Source: Bacteroidales bacterium
GTDB taxonomy: Bacteria > Bacteroidota > Bacteroidia > Bacteroidales > UBA932
Reading direction: 5' to 3'
DNA: 33,293 bases
Assembly (NCBI GenBank): GCA_009774765.1
Contig: VSOK01000029.1
Coordinates: forward strand, 1-33,293
Part shown: positions 7,518-17,800 of the stretch, piece by piece
How positions within the stretch are numbered: position 1 is the stretch's first letter
Layout of the letters: every line of letters starts with the position of its first letter
Notes under the pieces: generated by a model
Told to the model about the DNA's origin: nothing
The model's database searches: none
The model's input: the letters and a program-made list of their open reading frames with translations, nothing else
Translations under genes and position numbers: made by a program

Positions 7518-10500
7518 TTAGAAAGTAAGATTGAGACCGACCACGAAACCTATGCTCTTCGGATAGGCCGAATAGTCAACACCAGGAGTAAGAGGGGTGG
7601 CACGGCGTGTATCCACTTCAGGGTCATATCCCGAATACTTCGTTACACAGAAAAGATTCGTTCCGGAAACATAGAAACGAAGTCTCTGGATCCTTGCTTT
7701 CATAGTGAGCTTTTCAGGAAGGGTATAACCTATCGTCGCGGAAGAAAGGCGGAGGAACGAACCGTCCTCAACGGCCCAGTCGGTAAACACGGCGTTGCCG
7801 ACAGCAGGAGACCACATAGTCGTGCCTGCATTCACTTCGTTCAGCACGGCAGCGTCGGTAATCAGTTCTCCGGTATTCCAGTCGACGTTGGTCCAACGTT
7901 TTTCGGTGCTCATAGACTTGAGCAGATTGCGGCGATAGTATTTCCTCGAATGACTGAACTCAACCTTGTTCGCATTATAGATATCGTTGCCGAAGACATA
8001 ATTGAAATTGGCCGCGAAATCAAAACCGTAGAGATAGCCGGTGAGGGAGAATCCGCCTGTACCCAGAGGAAGGGCGTTTCCGATGACAGTCTTGTCATAA
8101 GAGTCTATCTTACCGTCAGGAGTCCCGTCCGGTCCGGAAATATCCTTGATCTTCATTGCACCCGGACGGAAATAGGTGTTTCCGATTATGGCAGAGGCGT
8201 CCACGACACCTGCATTCGCCACCCATTTGCCTTTGGCGTCATCGTATGTGAAATCATCTGCGGAATAGCGTCCGTCAGAAACATATCCGTACATATTTCC
8301 GAGAGGCTGTCCCGCCTGCACTATATAGTCAGGACCGATCTCAGAAGATGCCCAGGTGGTCTCCGCCTCGATCTTGTCAAGACCTCCGAGACTCAGTACC
8401 CTGTTCTGGTTAAGGCTTATATTGCCGCTGAGCGTCATACCGAAATTCTTCTTCTCGAAAAGCACGAAGGACAGCGAGACTTCAATACCCTGATTCAATA
8501 CGGAACCCATATTGCGGTACTGGAACTGATATCCCGAGCCGGCCGTAGGGAACTGGATGAGCAGGTCCTTTGTAGTGTTGTGGTACAATTCCACCGTACC
8601 GTTGATCCTGCTCCTGAGGAAAGAGAAGTCAAGTCCGACATTGTGTGAAAGGGTTGTCTCCCAGGTCAGGTCCGGATTAGGCATTATGGTCTTTCCGCCG
8701 ACCGTAGCCGTAGACCAATATGTATTGCTCTGTGAAATCCAGGAAGAGTTGTTGGATGCAAATGACAGCGCGGTCACTCCGGAAGGTATATTGTTGTTTC
8801 CGGCTGTACCGAAACTGTAGCGCAGCTTAAGGTTGTCGAGCCAGGAGGCATCCTTCAGCCAGCTTTCGTTCGAGAGGGTCCAGGAAGCCGCGGCCGAAGG
8901 GAAGAATCCCCACTGGTTGCCCTTGGTGAACTTGGAAGAACCGTCGGCACGTACCGTAGCGGAAACGGAATAGCGTCCCCCGAACTCGTAATTGGCCCTT
9001 CCGAAGAATGAAAGAAGCCTGTCATCAGGATCAAAATAATTGTTTGATGTCATCGCCGTACCGGTGGACATATAGTTCCACGCCATGGAAGCGTCGAAGA
9101 AATCAGGGAAATTCTCTACCATGGTGGAGAATGTATTGGACTGGGTCACGATATATTCCTGTCCGAGGAGAAGGTCAAGCTTGTGGTCGCTGTTCCTGAT
9201 CACTTCAGAGAAGTTATAGCTCAAAGTGTTGGTACTGCGGATCTTTTTCCTGTATATATCCTTGTAGCTGGTCGCAGGCTTGTTCTTGTATGTGGCGGAG
9301 TTGCCGACATAGTATGTCGTGAGACCATAGAACTTGTTGTCCTTCTGGCTATAGTCGTCCAGACCGCCCTCTACCCTGAGGTTGAGGTTCTTGATGATAT
9401 GCCAAGTGACAGCCGCGTTAAGAGTCCAGTTCTTCCTGATCCTCTGACTGTCATTGTCAGAAACGGAAAGGAGAGGCGGAGCATTGTCTCCGTAGTCCTC
9501 GGCAAGGTCAGAGTCGGAAGCAGCTCCGGTCACAGGGATAGGAGCATACTGCACCGCATGTTTCAGACGTCCGTTTCCTGAAGTGGAACCTGTATCGTTG
9601 ATGGAGTTCGCTCCGGCACCGGAAACTTTCGTATGGGAATATCTCGCGTTCACGTCGAATGTCAGTTCCTTGATAGGCTTGAACTGGGCCTTGAAGCTGA
9701 GGTTGTCACGATGATAGTCGGAGCCGGTCATTATGGCCTTGTCATTGATATGCGCATAGCTCGCGGTCCATTTTACCTTGTCGGTACTACCTGATACCGA
9801 AAGGTTGTGGTTGAACGAAGATCCAGTGCGTCCGAAGACCTGCTGTATCCAGTCATTGGCCTCCACATCCCTATAAAGGTCCATATCCTGGAATAATCCG
9901 AAAATAGGAGTATATTCGGAGCTGACACCGTCACGGATAGAGGCAAGTTCATACTGCATCCTCACAAACTCGTATGGAGAAGCAACTTCTATGGCATCCT
10001 TGTTGGCCATCTTCTTCATACCGTAATAGGCGTTGTATGTCACGGATATTTTCCCTGAAGCCCCGGACTTGGTAGTGACGAGAACGACACCGTTGGCACC
10101 GCGGGAACCATAGATTGCCGTAGAGAATGCATCCTTCAGGACATCGATGGACTGGATGTCGGAAGCCGGGATATCGGAAATGCTTTCCACAGGGAAACCG
10201 TCCACGATATAAAGAGGAGAGCTGTCCTGAGTGATGGACCCGGTTCCACGCACACGGATCTTTATCTCGGCGTCCGGGTCACCCTCTGTCGCAGTCACCT
10301 GCACTCCGGCCATCCTTCCGGAAAGGGCCTCGCTCACGGTAGTCACCGGAACGGAAGTTAGGGTCTTGCTGTCGACAGAAGTCACGGAGCCCATAAGGTC
10401 GCGACGCTTCACCGTAGCATAACCGATCACCACAGTCTCGTCAAGGAAAGTGGAATCTTCCTCAAGAATGACATTGACAGTCGTTTTGGATCCTATCAAT

Positions 10501-10754
10501 ACATTTTTAGTCGCCATTCCTATACAGGAAAAGACGAGAATCTTGCCCTTCGCATCAGGAACGGAAATCTCGTACTTTCCGTCAACATCAGTGACTGTTC
10601 CGGATGTGGTCCCGTCTACAAACACTGAGACTCCTATAAGAGGCTCGCCCCCAGTATCCGTAACGGTACCTTTGATCTGCTGGGCATCCACTGTACAGAC
10701 AGCTGCAAAAAGCCCGGCAATCAAAAGAGAAATCTTGTATGTCAGATTTTTCAT
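7518..10754 (-). CDS. SusC/RagA family TonB-dependent outer-membrane transporter
   Basis: 1078 residues. A Sec signal peptide (about 1-24, ending TVDA) precedes a carboxypeptidase-regulatory-like domain (about 26-105, with IKGTVTD, GEPLIGVSV and TDVDGKYEI). A TonB-box-like ETVVIGY follows near residue 107. The plug domain contains SEALSGRMAGVQV, YIVDGFP and the family signature YGSRGANGVVLVTTKSG. The remainder is a 22-strand barrel ending in NLTF with the usual terminal Phe. It imports oligosaccharides across the outer membrane using TonB energy together with the SusD protein, whose gene lies 9 bases downstream. The preceding 127-base gap carries a likely promoter and two direct repeats. Neighbouring pectinase genes point to pectic oligosaccharides as the substrate. 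Confidence 0.97.
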   Translation of the reverse strand: MKNLTYKISLLIAGLFAAVCTVDAQQIKGTVTDTGGEPLIGVSVFVDGTTSGTVTDVDGKYEISVPDAKGKILVFSCIGMATKNVLIGSKTTVNVILEEDSTFLDETVVIGYATVKRRDLMGSVTSVDSKTLTSVPVTTVSEALSGRMAGVQVTATEGDPDAEIKIRVRGTGSITQDSSPLYIVDGFPVESISDIPASDIQSIDVLKDAFSTAIYGSRGANGVVLVTTKSGASGKISVTYNAYYGMKKMANKDAIEVASPYEFVRMQYELASIRDGVSSEYTPIFGLFQDMDLYRDVEANDWIQQVFGRTGSSFNHNLSVSGSTDKVKWTASYAHINDKAIMTGSDYHRDNLSFKAQFKPIKELTFDVNARYSHTKVSGAGANSINDTGSTSGNGRLKHAVQYAPIPVTGAASDSDLAEDYGDNAPPLLSVSDNDSQRIRKNWTLNAAVTWHIIKNLNLRVEGGLDDYSQKDNKFYGLTTYYVGNSATYKNKPATSYKDIYRKKIRSTNTLSYNFSEVIRNSDHKLDLLLGQEYIVTQSNTFSTMVENFPDFFDASMAWNYMSTGTAMTSNNYFDPDDRLLSFFGRANYEFGGRYSVSATVRADGSSKFTKGNQWGFFPSAAASWTLSNESWLKDASWLDNLKLRYSFGTAGNNNIPSGVTALSFASNNSSWISQSNTYWSTATVGGKTIMPNPDLTWETTLSHNVGLDFSFLRSRINGTVELYHNTTKDLLIQFPTAGSGYQFQYRNMGSVLNQGIEVSLSFVLFEKKNFGMTLSGNISLNQNRVLSLGGLDKIEAETTWASSEIGPDYIVQAGQPLGNMYGYVSDGRYSADDFTYDDAKGKWVANAGVVDASAIIGNTYFRPGAMKIKDISGPDGTPDGKIDSYDKTVIGNALPLGTGGFSLTGYLYGFDFAANFNYVFGNDIYNANKVEFSHSRKYYRRNLLKSMSTEKRWTNVDWNTGELITDAAVLNEVNAGTTMWSPAVGNAVFTDWAVEDGSFLRLSSATIGYTLPEKLTMKARIQRLRFYVSGTNLFCVTKYSGYDPEVDTRRATPLTPGVDYSAYPKSIGFVVGLNLTF

Positions 10755-10791
10755 ATAAGAACTTATTTGGTTAGTTATTGTTATTCAATGT

Positions 10792-10800
10792 GCGAAATTA
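10792..10800 (-). promoter_or_regulatory. Possible -7 promoter box of susC
   Basis: The minus strand reads TAATTTCGC, one mismatch from TAnnTTTGC, 37 bases before the susC ATG. No convincing -33 TTTG is found at 19-20 bases; a TTTG lies only 11 bases upstream. Activation by a regulator bound at the direct repeats further upstream would explain a weak -33. Confidence 0.4.
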
Positions 10801-10824
10801 AGGCATTGAGCCAAAGACTTCCGT

Positions 10825-10877
10825 CAAAAATTATCGTAATGCTTGGATTTTTTAACAAGCGGCAAAAAATTATCGTA
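10825..10877. promoter_or_regulatory. Two direct repeats upstream of susC, candidate regulator sites
   Basis: The motif AAAAATTATCGTA occurs at 10826-10838 and again at 10865-10877, offset by exactly 39 bases, both preceded by C and extra A residues. The distal copy ends just beside the stop codon of the upstream lyase gene. Hybrid two-component regulators with AraC-type domains usually act on direct repeats ahead of susC. Nothing else in the gap looks like an operator. Confidence 0.5.
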
Positions 10878-10881
10878 CAGC

Positions 10882-12465
10882 CTATTTCAAAGGCATATAT
10901 ACCCCTGACACGGACTGTTTTTCCACTATATCCCTGACAAGATAATGCAGGTACATCTCGAAGTTAGTGTACCTCCCTTTTGCATCGAGTGTCTTTGCGG
11001 AAGCGTCCGCAGCATTTTCCTTGTCAAGGCCGAACTTATCTTCAAACCAGTCCGGGATACCGTCATTGTCCGTATCCTTTGTCATCGCCATCTCCTCCTC
11101 AGTCGCAGTCAGTTCCGGCCACCCTCCTACAGCGTCCTGGGTGTCCACAAGGCCGCCTGTACTTCCATTGCCTCCGTCATTGAACGAAGGTGTACCTGAC
11201 TTCGCGTCATTGCAGGCCCTGGCATCGACCTCATCGCGTCTCAATGAAGCTCCTCCTACCTCGCATATCTTCCCGAAAGCGTCCTCAGCAGAATGTGTTG
11301 AAGTATAGCACACCTTACCGTCAGGACCTGTTATGTCCATAAGCGAAGCAACCAGTTTTGAAGCGTCAGGAGGAGTATTGGTCTTATGGTCATGCCAATA
11401 GACACCTTTCAGGTTGTCAGCTGTGAGGTTGTCTTTTCCCACATACACATTTCCGGAAAGATACAGGTCCGGATAGCCGTAAGAAGTTCCGTTGGAAGTA
11501 TATATCCCGTTCGCGTCAAGGAAATAGTTCCTGTCCTTTGAAGCCTTCCCCTTCTTATAGTAATTGTTCACCATATTGAAAGTTCCGCCTTCTCCGCCGT
11601 ATGATGAATTGTCGCCCCAGTTGTAAACGACGTTGTTCCGATAGTCCACATATCCCCTCCGTTTCGGGGCAGTCTTGTCCTGGTATATTTCCGGATGGTC
11701 GAAACGCGGATTGCGGCTCTGATGGTTGGCGAGCATATTGTGATGGAAAGACGCATTCTTTCCTCCCCAGATTCCTCCATAGCCGTGGTTTCCCTTTCCA
11801 TGTACGGAATTTCTCAGACTTTCCGTCAGGATACACCACTGCATAGTGAAATTCTCATTTCCATAGAACGAGGCGCATTCATCGATCGACCATGACATCG
11901 AGCAATGGTCCAGGATGATATCGTTGTGGTATCTTCCCCAAACGGCATCTTCCCCGTCCCCTGCATCCGGTCCTTTGTCGCCAAGCCTGAAACGCACGAA
12001 TCTGATTATAACATTGTCGGCATCCACGACCGTGGCGTAGTTCCTTATACAGATTCCGTCCCCCGGGGCGGTCTGTCCGGCAATGGTAAGGTCACCGTTC
12101 TTTATCCTCAACGGAGAATCGAGACTGATAGTCCCGGCCACATCGAATACCACGGTCCTTTTCCCGCTCGCCTCCACTGCGGCTCTGAGGGATCCTGTCC
12201 CCCTGTCATTGAGATTGGTGACACGTATAATCCTGCCGCCGCGCCCTCCGGAAGTGTACATTCCGCCTCCCTCGGCACCGGGGAAAGCAAGCACGGCACC
12301 ATGAATGTCCTCATGGGCAGGAATTTTCATTGCCTCATAAACGCCTTCCGGAACATCCGGCTTGCCTGGATTTTCTGTATCCGGACCATCAGGAAGCCCT
12401 GCCACAGGCTTTTCGCAGCCAAAAACCATAAGTATGGCCGCCATCAGCATTGTCAATCGTTTCAT
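10882..12465 (-). CDS. Polysaccharide lyase family 1 pectate lyase lipoprotein
   Basis: 527 residues. A short lipoprotein signal ends VFGC (Cys17). The PL1 parallel beta-helix begins near residue 58 with AFPGAEGGGMYTSGGRGG, the usual entry of Bacteroidetes pectate lyases. It continues through TIAGQTAPGDGI, LDHCSMSWSIDECASFY (acidic calcium-site region), HGYGGIWGGKN and SRNPRFDHP, which carries the conserved Arg. Near the C-terminus, DTDNDGIPDWFEDKFGLD resembles a calcium-binding thrombospondin type 3-like loop. The enzyme cleaves polygalacturonate by beta-elimination, giving unsaturated oligogalacturonides, probably at the cell surface. Its ATG overlaps the stop of the upstream GH105-PL1 gene in an ATGA, so the two are translationally coupled. 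It is a clear paralogue of the PL1 half of that neighbour. Confidence 0.93.
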   Translation of the reverse strand: MKRLTMLMAAILMVFGCEKPVAGLPDGPDTENPGKPDVPEGVYEAMKIPAHEDIHGAVLAFPGAEGGGMYTSGGRGGRIIRVTNLNDRGTGSLRAAVEASGKRTVVFDVAGTISLDSPLRIKNGDLTIAGQTAPGDGICIRNYATVVDADNVIIRFVRFRLGDKGPDAGDGEDAVWGRYHNDIILDHCSMSWSIDECASFYGNENFTMQWCILTESLRNSVHGKGNHGYGGIWGGKNASFHHNMLANHQSRNPRFDHPEIYQDKTAPKRRGYVDYRNNVVYNWGDNSSYGGEGGTFNMVNNYYKKGKASKDRNYFLDANGIYTSNGTSYGYPDLYLSGNVYVGKDNLTADNLKGVYWHDHKTNTPPDASKLVASLMDITGPDGKVCYTSTHSAEDAFGKICEVGGASLRRDEVDARACNDAKSGTPSFNDGGNGSTGGLVDTQDAVGGWPELTATEEEMAMTKDTDNDGIPDWFEDKFGLDKENAADASAKTLDAKGRYTNFEMYLHYLVRDIVEKQSVSGVYMPLK

Positions 12466-14888
12466 CTTATATCGTTTTCTGAATCTATTATTCCCGGGAG
12501 TCCGGTCACCGAACCTCTGAAAGCGACCTTACCTGTCTTCACTTCCTTCACGATACGCCTGTCAATGGCGTCCCTTACGGCAGAAGCCCCGGCATCCTTG
12601 AGAATTTTTCTGTAGGCTAACCCGACAGGTTCCGGAACCACCGGACAACGGGACGGATAAGGCCGGTCTGCGGAGCGTTCCGAATATATCTCCGCATTCT
12701 TTGCAATCTTGTCATATTCAGGCATCTTACCATAGGCATTCCCTTTCCTTACGGCCGACACGTCATAGACATTGTCCTCAATATAGAACGCCCCCGGAAT
12801 CAGGGATGTGCTTTCCGAAGTGTAGAACTCGAGATACCTTCCGTCAATATTCTTAGTCGCCGGACCTGCCTTGAACAGGTTTCCGGTCACATTGAACCAT
12901 CCTTCTTCACCTCCATAGATGGCCTTCATCCCCCAGTTGAAGACGACATTGTTCACGAACTCCACCGTACCACGTCTGAAAAGAAGGTCATCCCCGCTAT
13001 AGACGGCCGGATGGTCAAAACGCGGGTTGCGGCTGTTGTTGGACACTATAAGATTGTGATGGAACGTCACATTGCGTCCTCCCCAGATTCCACCATATCC
13101 GTGCTGTCCCTTATGATGCACGGAGCTGTTCAACGCCTCCGATATTATACACCATTGCACGGTCATATTCCTGTTGGCATAGAATGAAGCATTCTCATCC
13201 GTAGCCCAGCTTACCGAACAATGGTCTATGACAAGATTACTGCAATGCCTTGCTCCCAAAGAATCATCCTCAACTCCGGAGGCAGAGCCCATACGGAAGC
13301 GCATATAACGTAAAACTACCTCATCAGCAGCTATATATACACCGTAATCCCTGACTGTAATCCCGTCTCCGGGAGCAGTCTGCCCCAAAACTGTTATAAA
13401 TGGGGACTTTATCACCAGAGGCTTCTTCAGATGTATGTCCCCCGATACGGCAAAAGTAACGGTTCTCGCCCCCTCGGCCTCCACGGCATACCGGAATGTG
13501 CCCGGATCGCCGGTATCCTCAAGGGAAGTCACGACATACTCCTTTCCTCCACGTCCTCCCTGCGTATACATTCCTCCTCCAATCGCACCGTCAAAAGCAG
13601 GACGCCTGACCTCCACAGCCTCAATCACAGGCACACCGTCCCTGACAGTCCTTCCGTCATATCTGTAGTCGATATTGTTCATAGCCTCATACTCCAGAGA
13701 CGCCCAGATGAACGGACCTACCCCTTTGCAGTCATTATCTATTACAGGTTCGCTCAGATAATAGGCATAGTCCCCTTTGCGCATCTGCTTTCCTCCGAGT
13801 CCGGCCACCGAACAGCACGAAGTCATTGAAATTGTCCCGTCCCCGTTTTCCCTGATGAAAGTATCTATCAGCCTGCGGTACAGATCCATAGCCTTGTCGC
13901 GCCATTGCGGAGCGAGGCAGCGCATCCTTGCACCTTTGAGAGCCGCATATACAAACATTGCTGAAGCTGTGGATTCCAGATAGTTGCCCTCACGTCCTGG
14001 ACAGTCCAGAACCTGATACCACATACCTGTCTGAGGATCAGAATATCGTTCTACAGCAGTAAGCAGATATTCAAGCTGTTCCGCAAGCATATCCCTGCCT
14101 GGAGTGTTTTTCGGCATTATGTCAAGCACCTCAACAAGAGCCACTGCATACCAGCCGTTGGCGCGTCCCCAGGCGTGTGCAGACTGGCCCGTAACCGGAT
14201 CAGCCCAGAACATCGACCTGGACTCGTCCCAGGCATGGCGGAAAAGCCCCGTCACCGGGTCGAATGTATTTTCTGCGGCAGCGGCAAACTGGTGGACAAT
14301 ATCCCGGTAAAGAGAATCCCTTTCGGCCTTTGGCGTAAACGAAGATGTATACCGGGCATAAAACGGCAATGCCATATAAAGCCCGTCCAGCCAGACCTGA
14401 TGAGGATATATCTGCTTATGCCAGAATTCTCCCGTAGCCGTACGCGGCTGGGAATCAAGCTGCTCTCTTATATTACGCAGTACACGCCGGTATTTTTTGT
14501 CACCGTATATCCTGTACAGGTCGAAATATATCCTTGCCGGACATATATGGTCCACATTATAATTCGACAGTTTGTATTTATAGACCTTCCCGTCATCGGC
14601 AGCCATAGTATCAGCCCATTCCTTGACATAATCCACCGCATAATCCAGTTCATAGCGGTATGCCACATCCAGAAAGGATTTAAGTTCAAGCCCTGTGGTA
14701 TAGTTCCATTTTCGCTCCCCCGCGCGGGCGTCCAGATAGACAGCCTGAGGATTCCTCGCCATCTCGGACAGCATCATCCTGACCGAATAAGGCTCTATAT
14801 CCCTGATGAAGCCATAGTCCGAAGCATCTGAGCAAAATGATGCGGCGAACACAGCCGTGCAGCACAAAAGACTCTTTATCAGTTTCAT
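12462..14888 (-). CDS. GH105 unsaturated glycuronyl hydrolase fused to a PL1 pectate lyase
   Basis: 808 residues, two full enzyme domains. After a signal peptide (about 1-22) the GH105 (alpha/alpha)6-barrel domain spans about 30-405. It has the catalytic-Asp motif HQVWLDGLYM (Asp near 168), as in YteR-type hydrolases, then HAWGRANGWY and LESTASAMF. From about 425 a complete PL1 domain follows: IGGGMYTQGGRGG, TVLGQTAPGDGI, IDHCSVSWATDENASFY, HGYGGIWGGRN and SRNPRFDHP. The lyase half cuts homogalacturonan and leaves a 4,5-unsaturated end; the hydrolase half can remove that sugar. There is no good lipobox (SFC), so periplasm is the likely site. The gene begins 8 bases after the regulator and overlaps the next lyase by ATGA. 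There is no frameshift or break between the domains. Confidence 0.92.
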   Translation of the reverse strand: MKLIKSLLCCTAVFAASFCSDASDYGFIRDIEPYSVRMMLSEMARNPQAVYLDARAGERKWNYTTGLELKSFLDVAYRYELDYAVDYVKEWADTMAADDGKVYKYKLSNYNVDHICPARIYFDLYRIYGDKKYRRVLRNIREQLDSQPRTATGEFWHKQIYPHQVWLDGLYMALPFYARYTSSFTPKAERDSLYRDIVHQFAAAAENTFDPVTGLFRHAWDESRSMFWADPVTGQSAHAWGRANGWYAVALVEVLDIMPKNTPGRDMLAEQLEYLLTAVERYSDPQTGMWYQVLDCPGREGNYLESTASAMFVYAALKGARMRCLAPQWRDKAMDLYRRLIDTFIRENGDGTISMTSCCSVAGLGGKQMRKGDYAYYLSEPVIDNDCKGVGPFIWASLEYEAMNNIDYRYDGRTVRDGVPVIEAVEVRRPAFDGAIGGGMYTQGGRGGKEYVVTSLEDTGDPGTFRYAVEAEGARTVTFAVSGDIHLKKPLVIKSPFITVLGQTAPGDGITVRDYGVYIAADEVVLRYMRFRMGSASGVEDDSLGARHCSNLVIDHCSVSWATDENASFYANRNMTVQWCIISEALNSSVHHKGQHGYGGIWGGRNVTFHHNLIVSNNSRNPRFDHPAVYSGDDLLFRRGTVEFVNNVVFNWGMKAIYGGEEGWFNVTGNLFKAGPATKNIDGRYLEFYTSESTSLIPGAFYIEDNVYDVSAVRKGNAYGKMPEYDKIAKNAEIYSERSADRPYPSRCPVVPEPVGLAYRKILKDAGASAVRDAIDRRIVKEVKTGKVAFRGSVTGLPGIIDSENDIR

Positions 14889-14896
14889 AATAAATA

Positions 14897-17800
14897 TTAA
14901 GCTTTGTTTTCTTTGATGTAGTCGGCCGGAGACATCCCGAAATGCTTCTTGAACGAACGCGAGAAATATCCGGGATCGGAGAATCCGACCTTATATGATG
15001 TCTCCGACACGGAGAACTGTCCGCTCTTGAGATAGAATGTAGCCTTTTCAAGTCTGAAAGCCTGTATAAGCTCCACAGGCGACTTGCCTGTAAGGCCTTT
15101 TATCTTGTTGTACATGGAGGTCCTTCCCATACCCACGTAGGCAGCCAGCTGATCCACCGTTATTTCAGCGTCAGCCACATTGTCCTCGAGCCATTTAAGG
15201 ACTTTGTTTATCAGTTCCTCATCCCTGTCGGTTATGACAACTTCTTCTGGAGCCAGCTTTACTTTTGAAGGTCTGCCCCCCCCGGAAGAAGAATCAGAAG
15301 CCATATTCGCCACTATTCCGCGACGGCGTTCAAACAGGTTTTCCATCCTGGCCACAAGAAGCTCCATAGTGAACGGTTTGGCGATATACCCGTCCGCACC
15401 ATACCGCATAGCCTTAAGATGAGTATCGTTCTCGTGCTTGGCGGTACACATTATTATAGGGATATGACTGGTATTGAAGTCATTGCGTATATGGTTGATC
15501 AGCTCTATGCCATCCATCTCGGGCATCATCAGATCTGTGACCACCATATCAGGCATCCATCCGCTGCCGACAATTCCCAGCGCCTCCTTTCCGTTGGAAG
15601 CATCCTTCACCTCATACCTGTCGCATAGATTGTTGTATATATAAATCCTCAACTCGGCATTGTCCTCGACCACAAGCACCCTTTTCGCCCCTGCAGGATA
15701 TGCCGGCTCAAGCCTGTATTTGCTCAGGCCGTATGACTCCCCTTCATTGACAGCGGCATTGTTCTCCTCTATGAATTCCGCTGTCTCCTCAGAAAAATGA
15801 TCCCTGTCGACAGGAATCCTGACATAGAAGGCCGCACCGTTGTTTTTCTCGCTTTCAACCCAGATGCTTCCCCCGTGTATGTCGGCGATTTCCTTACAGA
15901 ACGACAGGCCTATGCCGCTGCTGCCCATACCGCTGAACGCAGAATCAGAAGCCTGTATGAACGGCTCGAATATAGCTTTCTGCTTCTCTTTCGGCACGCC
16001 TATCCCGTTGTCCTTCACCATTATGGTAAACTCCCTATCCCCTTCACGCCAGAATATTCCGGCTTCGATGCGCCCTCCGTCGGAAGTATATTTGAATGCG
16101 TTGGAAAGCAGATTGTAGATCAACGCCTCAAGCCTCATAGCGTCACCCCATACCATAAGAGAATCCACAGAATGCGTCATCCTCATCTCTATCTGCCTCT
16201 CGGACGCCATATCCTTGAAGTCGTTATAGACCTCCTTCAGAAGTCCGACAATATCTATCTGCCTGACCTTCAGCCTGATCTTTCCGCTCACAATCCTTCT
16301 TATGTCAAGCAGCTGGTTCACAAGCGTCATCATCCTTTTGGCATTCTTGTACACAAGGTTTACACTGTATTCATTCCGGTCACCCTTGTCCATACCCTTG
16401 CTGATGTCGTCTATTCCGCCCAGAATCAGCGTAAGCGGAGTGCGCAGCTCGTGCGATATATTAGTGAAGAATCTGACTTTCACATCATTAAGATCCTTTT
16501 CCAGCTGCACTTTGTTGCGCAGTTTCACGGAAGTATAGAACATTCTGACAAGCACAGCCAGCAGCAGGATACCCACAATGAAATATATCAGCTTGGCAAC
16601 AGCCGAAAGCCATACGGAAGAACGCACTCTTATGCCGAGGCTGACAGTCTCGGCAGGCACAGAACCCTCGGATGACGATGCGGACACCACAAAATTGTAT
16701 TTTCCCGGAGGTATCCTTGAATATGTCACATTTCTGGCCTCTGACGCGGAGACCCAGTTTTTGTCATATCCCTCAAGCCTGTATGAATAATTCAGACGTC
16801 CGTTTATCCTGAAATCAAGGGAGGCGAAATCTATCCTGAAATAGGAATAGTCGTGAGGCACAGTCACATTTCCGTTCACAGGCACTCTGCGGCCGTCTAT
16901 ATTCATCCCTGAAATCACAAGACGACAGTCATCGGCAGGATAGCGGAACGACTGAGGATCAATCCTGTAGACATTGTTGAGAGTACCGAACAATATGGTC
17001 CCGTCAGGAAGTGATGTACATGTGGCTTCGCTGAATGTCGTAGGAGGTATTCCCTCATAACGCGTATAGTTGGTAATGGCACGCGTCCTGCCGTCTATCT
17101 TGGATATGCCCCTTTCGGAAGCGATCCACAGGTCGGAGTCGTCATCCTCCACAGCAGACAGGATTATATTGCTCGCAAGACCGTCCGCTGTGCTCATAAT
17201 GTCAAAACTCGGATTTCCGGCTTCATCAAAACGTATCTTGTCTATGCCTCCTCCGAACGTACAAAGATAGGTATCCCCCTGCTTCCCGGAAAAAATGTAT
17301 ATGATGTCATTGGTACCTGCCGAATGGATATCACCTGGAACTTTTCTGGATGAATGGAAAACCATATTCTCCGGCTGCTCCGACGGGTCAAACCACATCA
17401 GTCCGCCGACCGCCGCCACCAGCATCCTTCCGTCAGGCATACAATGCACATAACGCACACGGTCCCCGTACTCTACAGGATAATCAGGAAAATTGTTATA
17501 TATGTTATGAAACTCTTCAGAATCAGGAGACTCCAGCATTGACAGCCCTCCACCGAATGTGCCGAACCACATTTTTCCGTCCCTGTCCTGACAGATTGAA
17601 TATATATTGTCGGAGCTCAGCGATGAACGCAGGTACTGGTCGTGCCTGAAACGCCTGTAGACATACCCGTCCCCCGAAGGAGTCATCCTTACAAGCCCGT
17701 CCCCTTTGGTCCCGAGCCATATATTTCCTGAATTGTCCTCATAGATCGTATATATGACTCCCAAATCTCCGGAAGCAGTATCCGGGAAGCGCACACAGCT

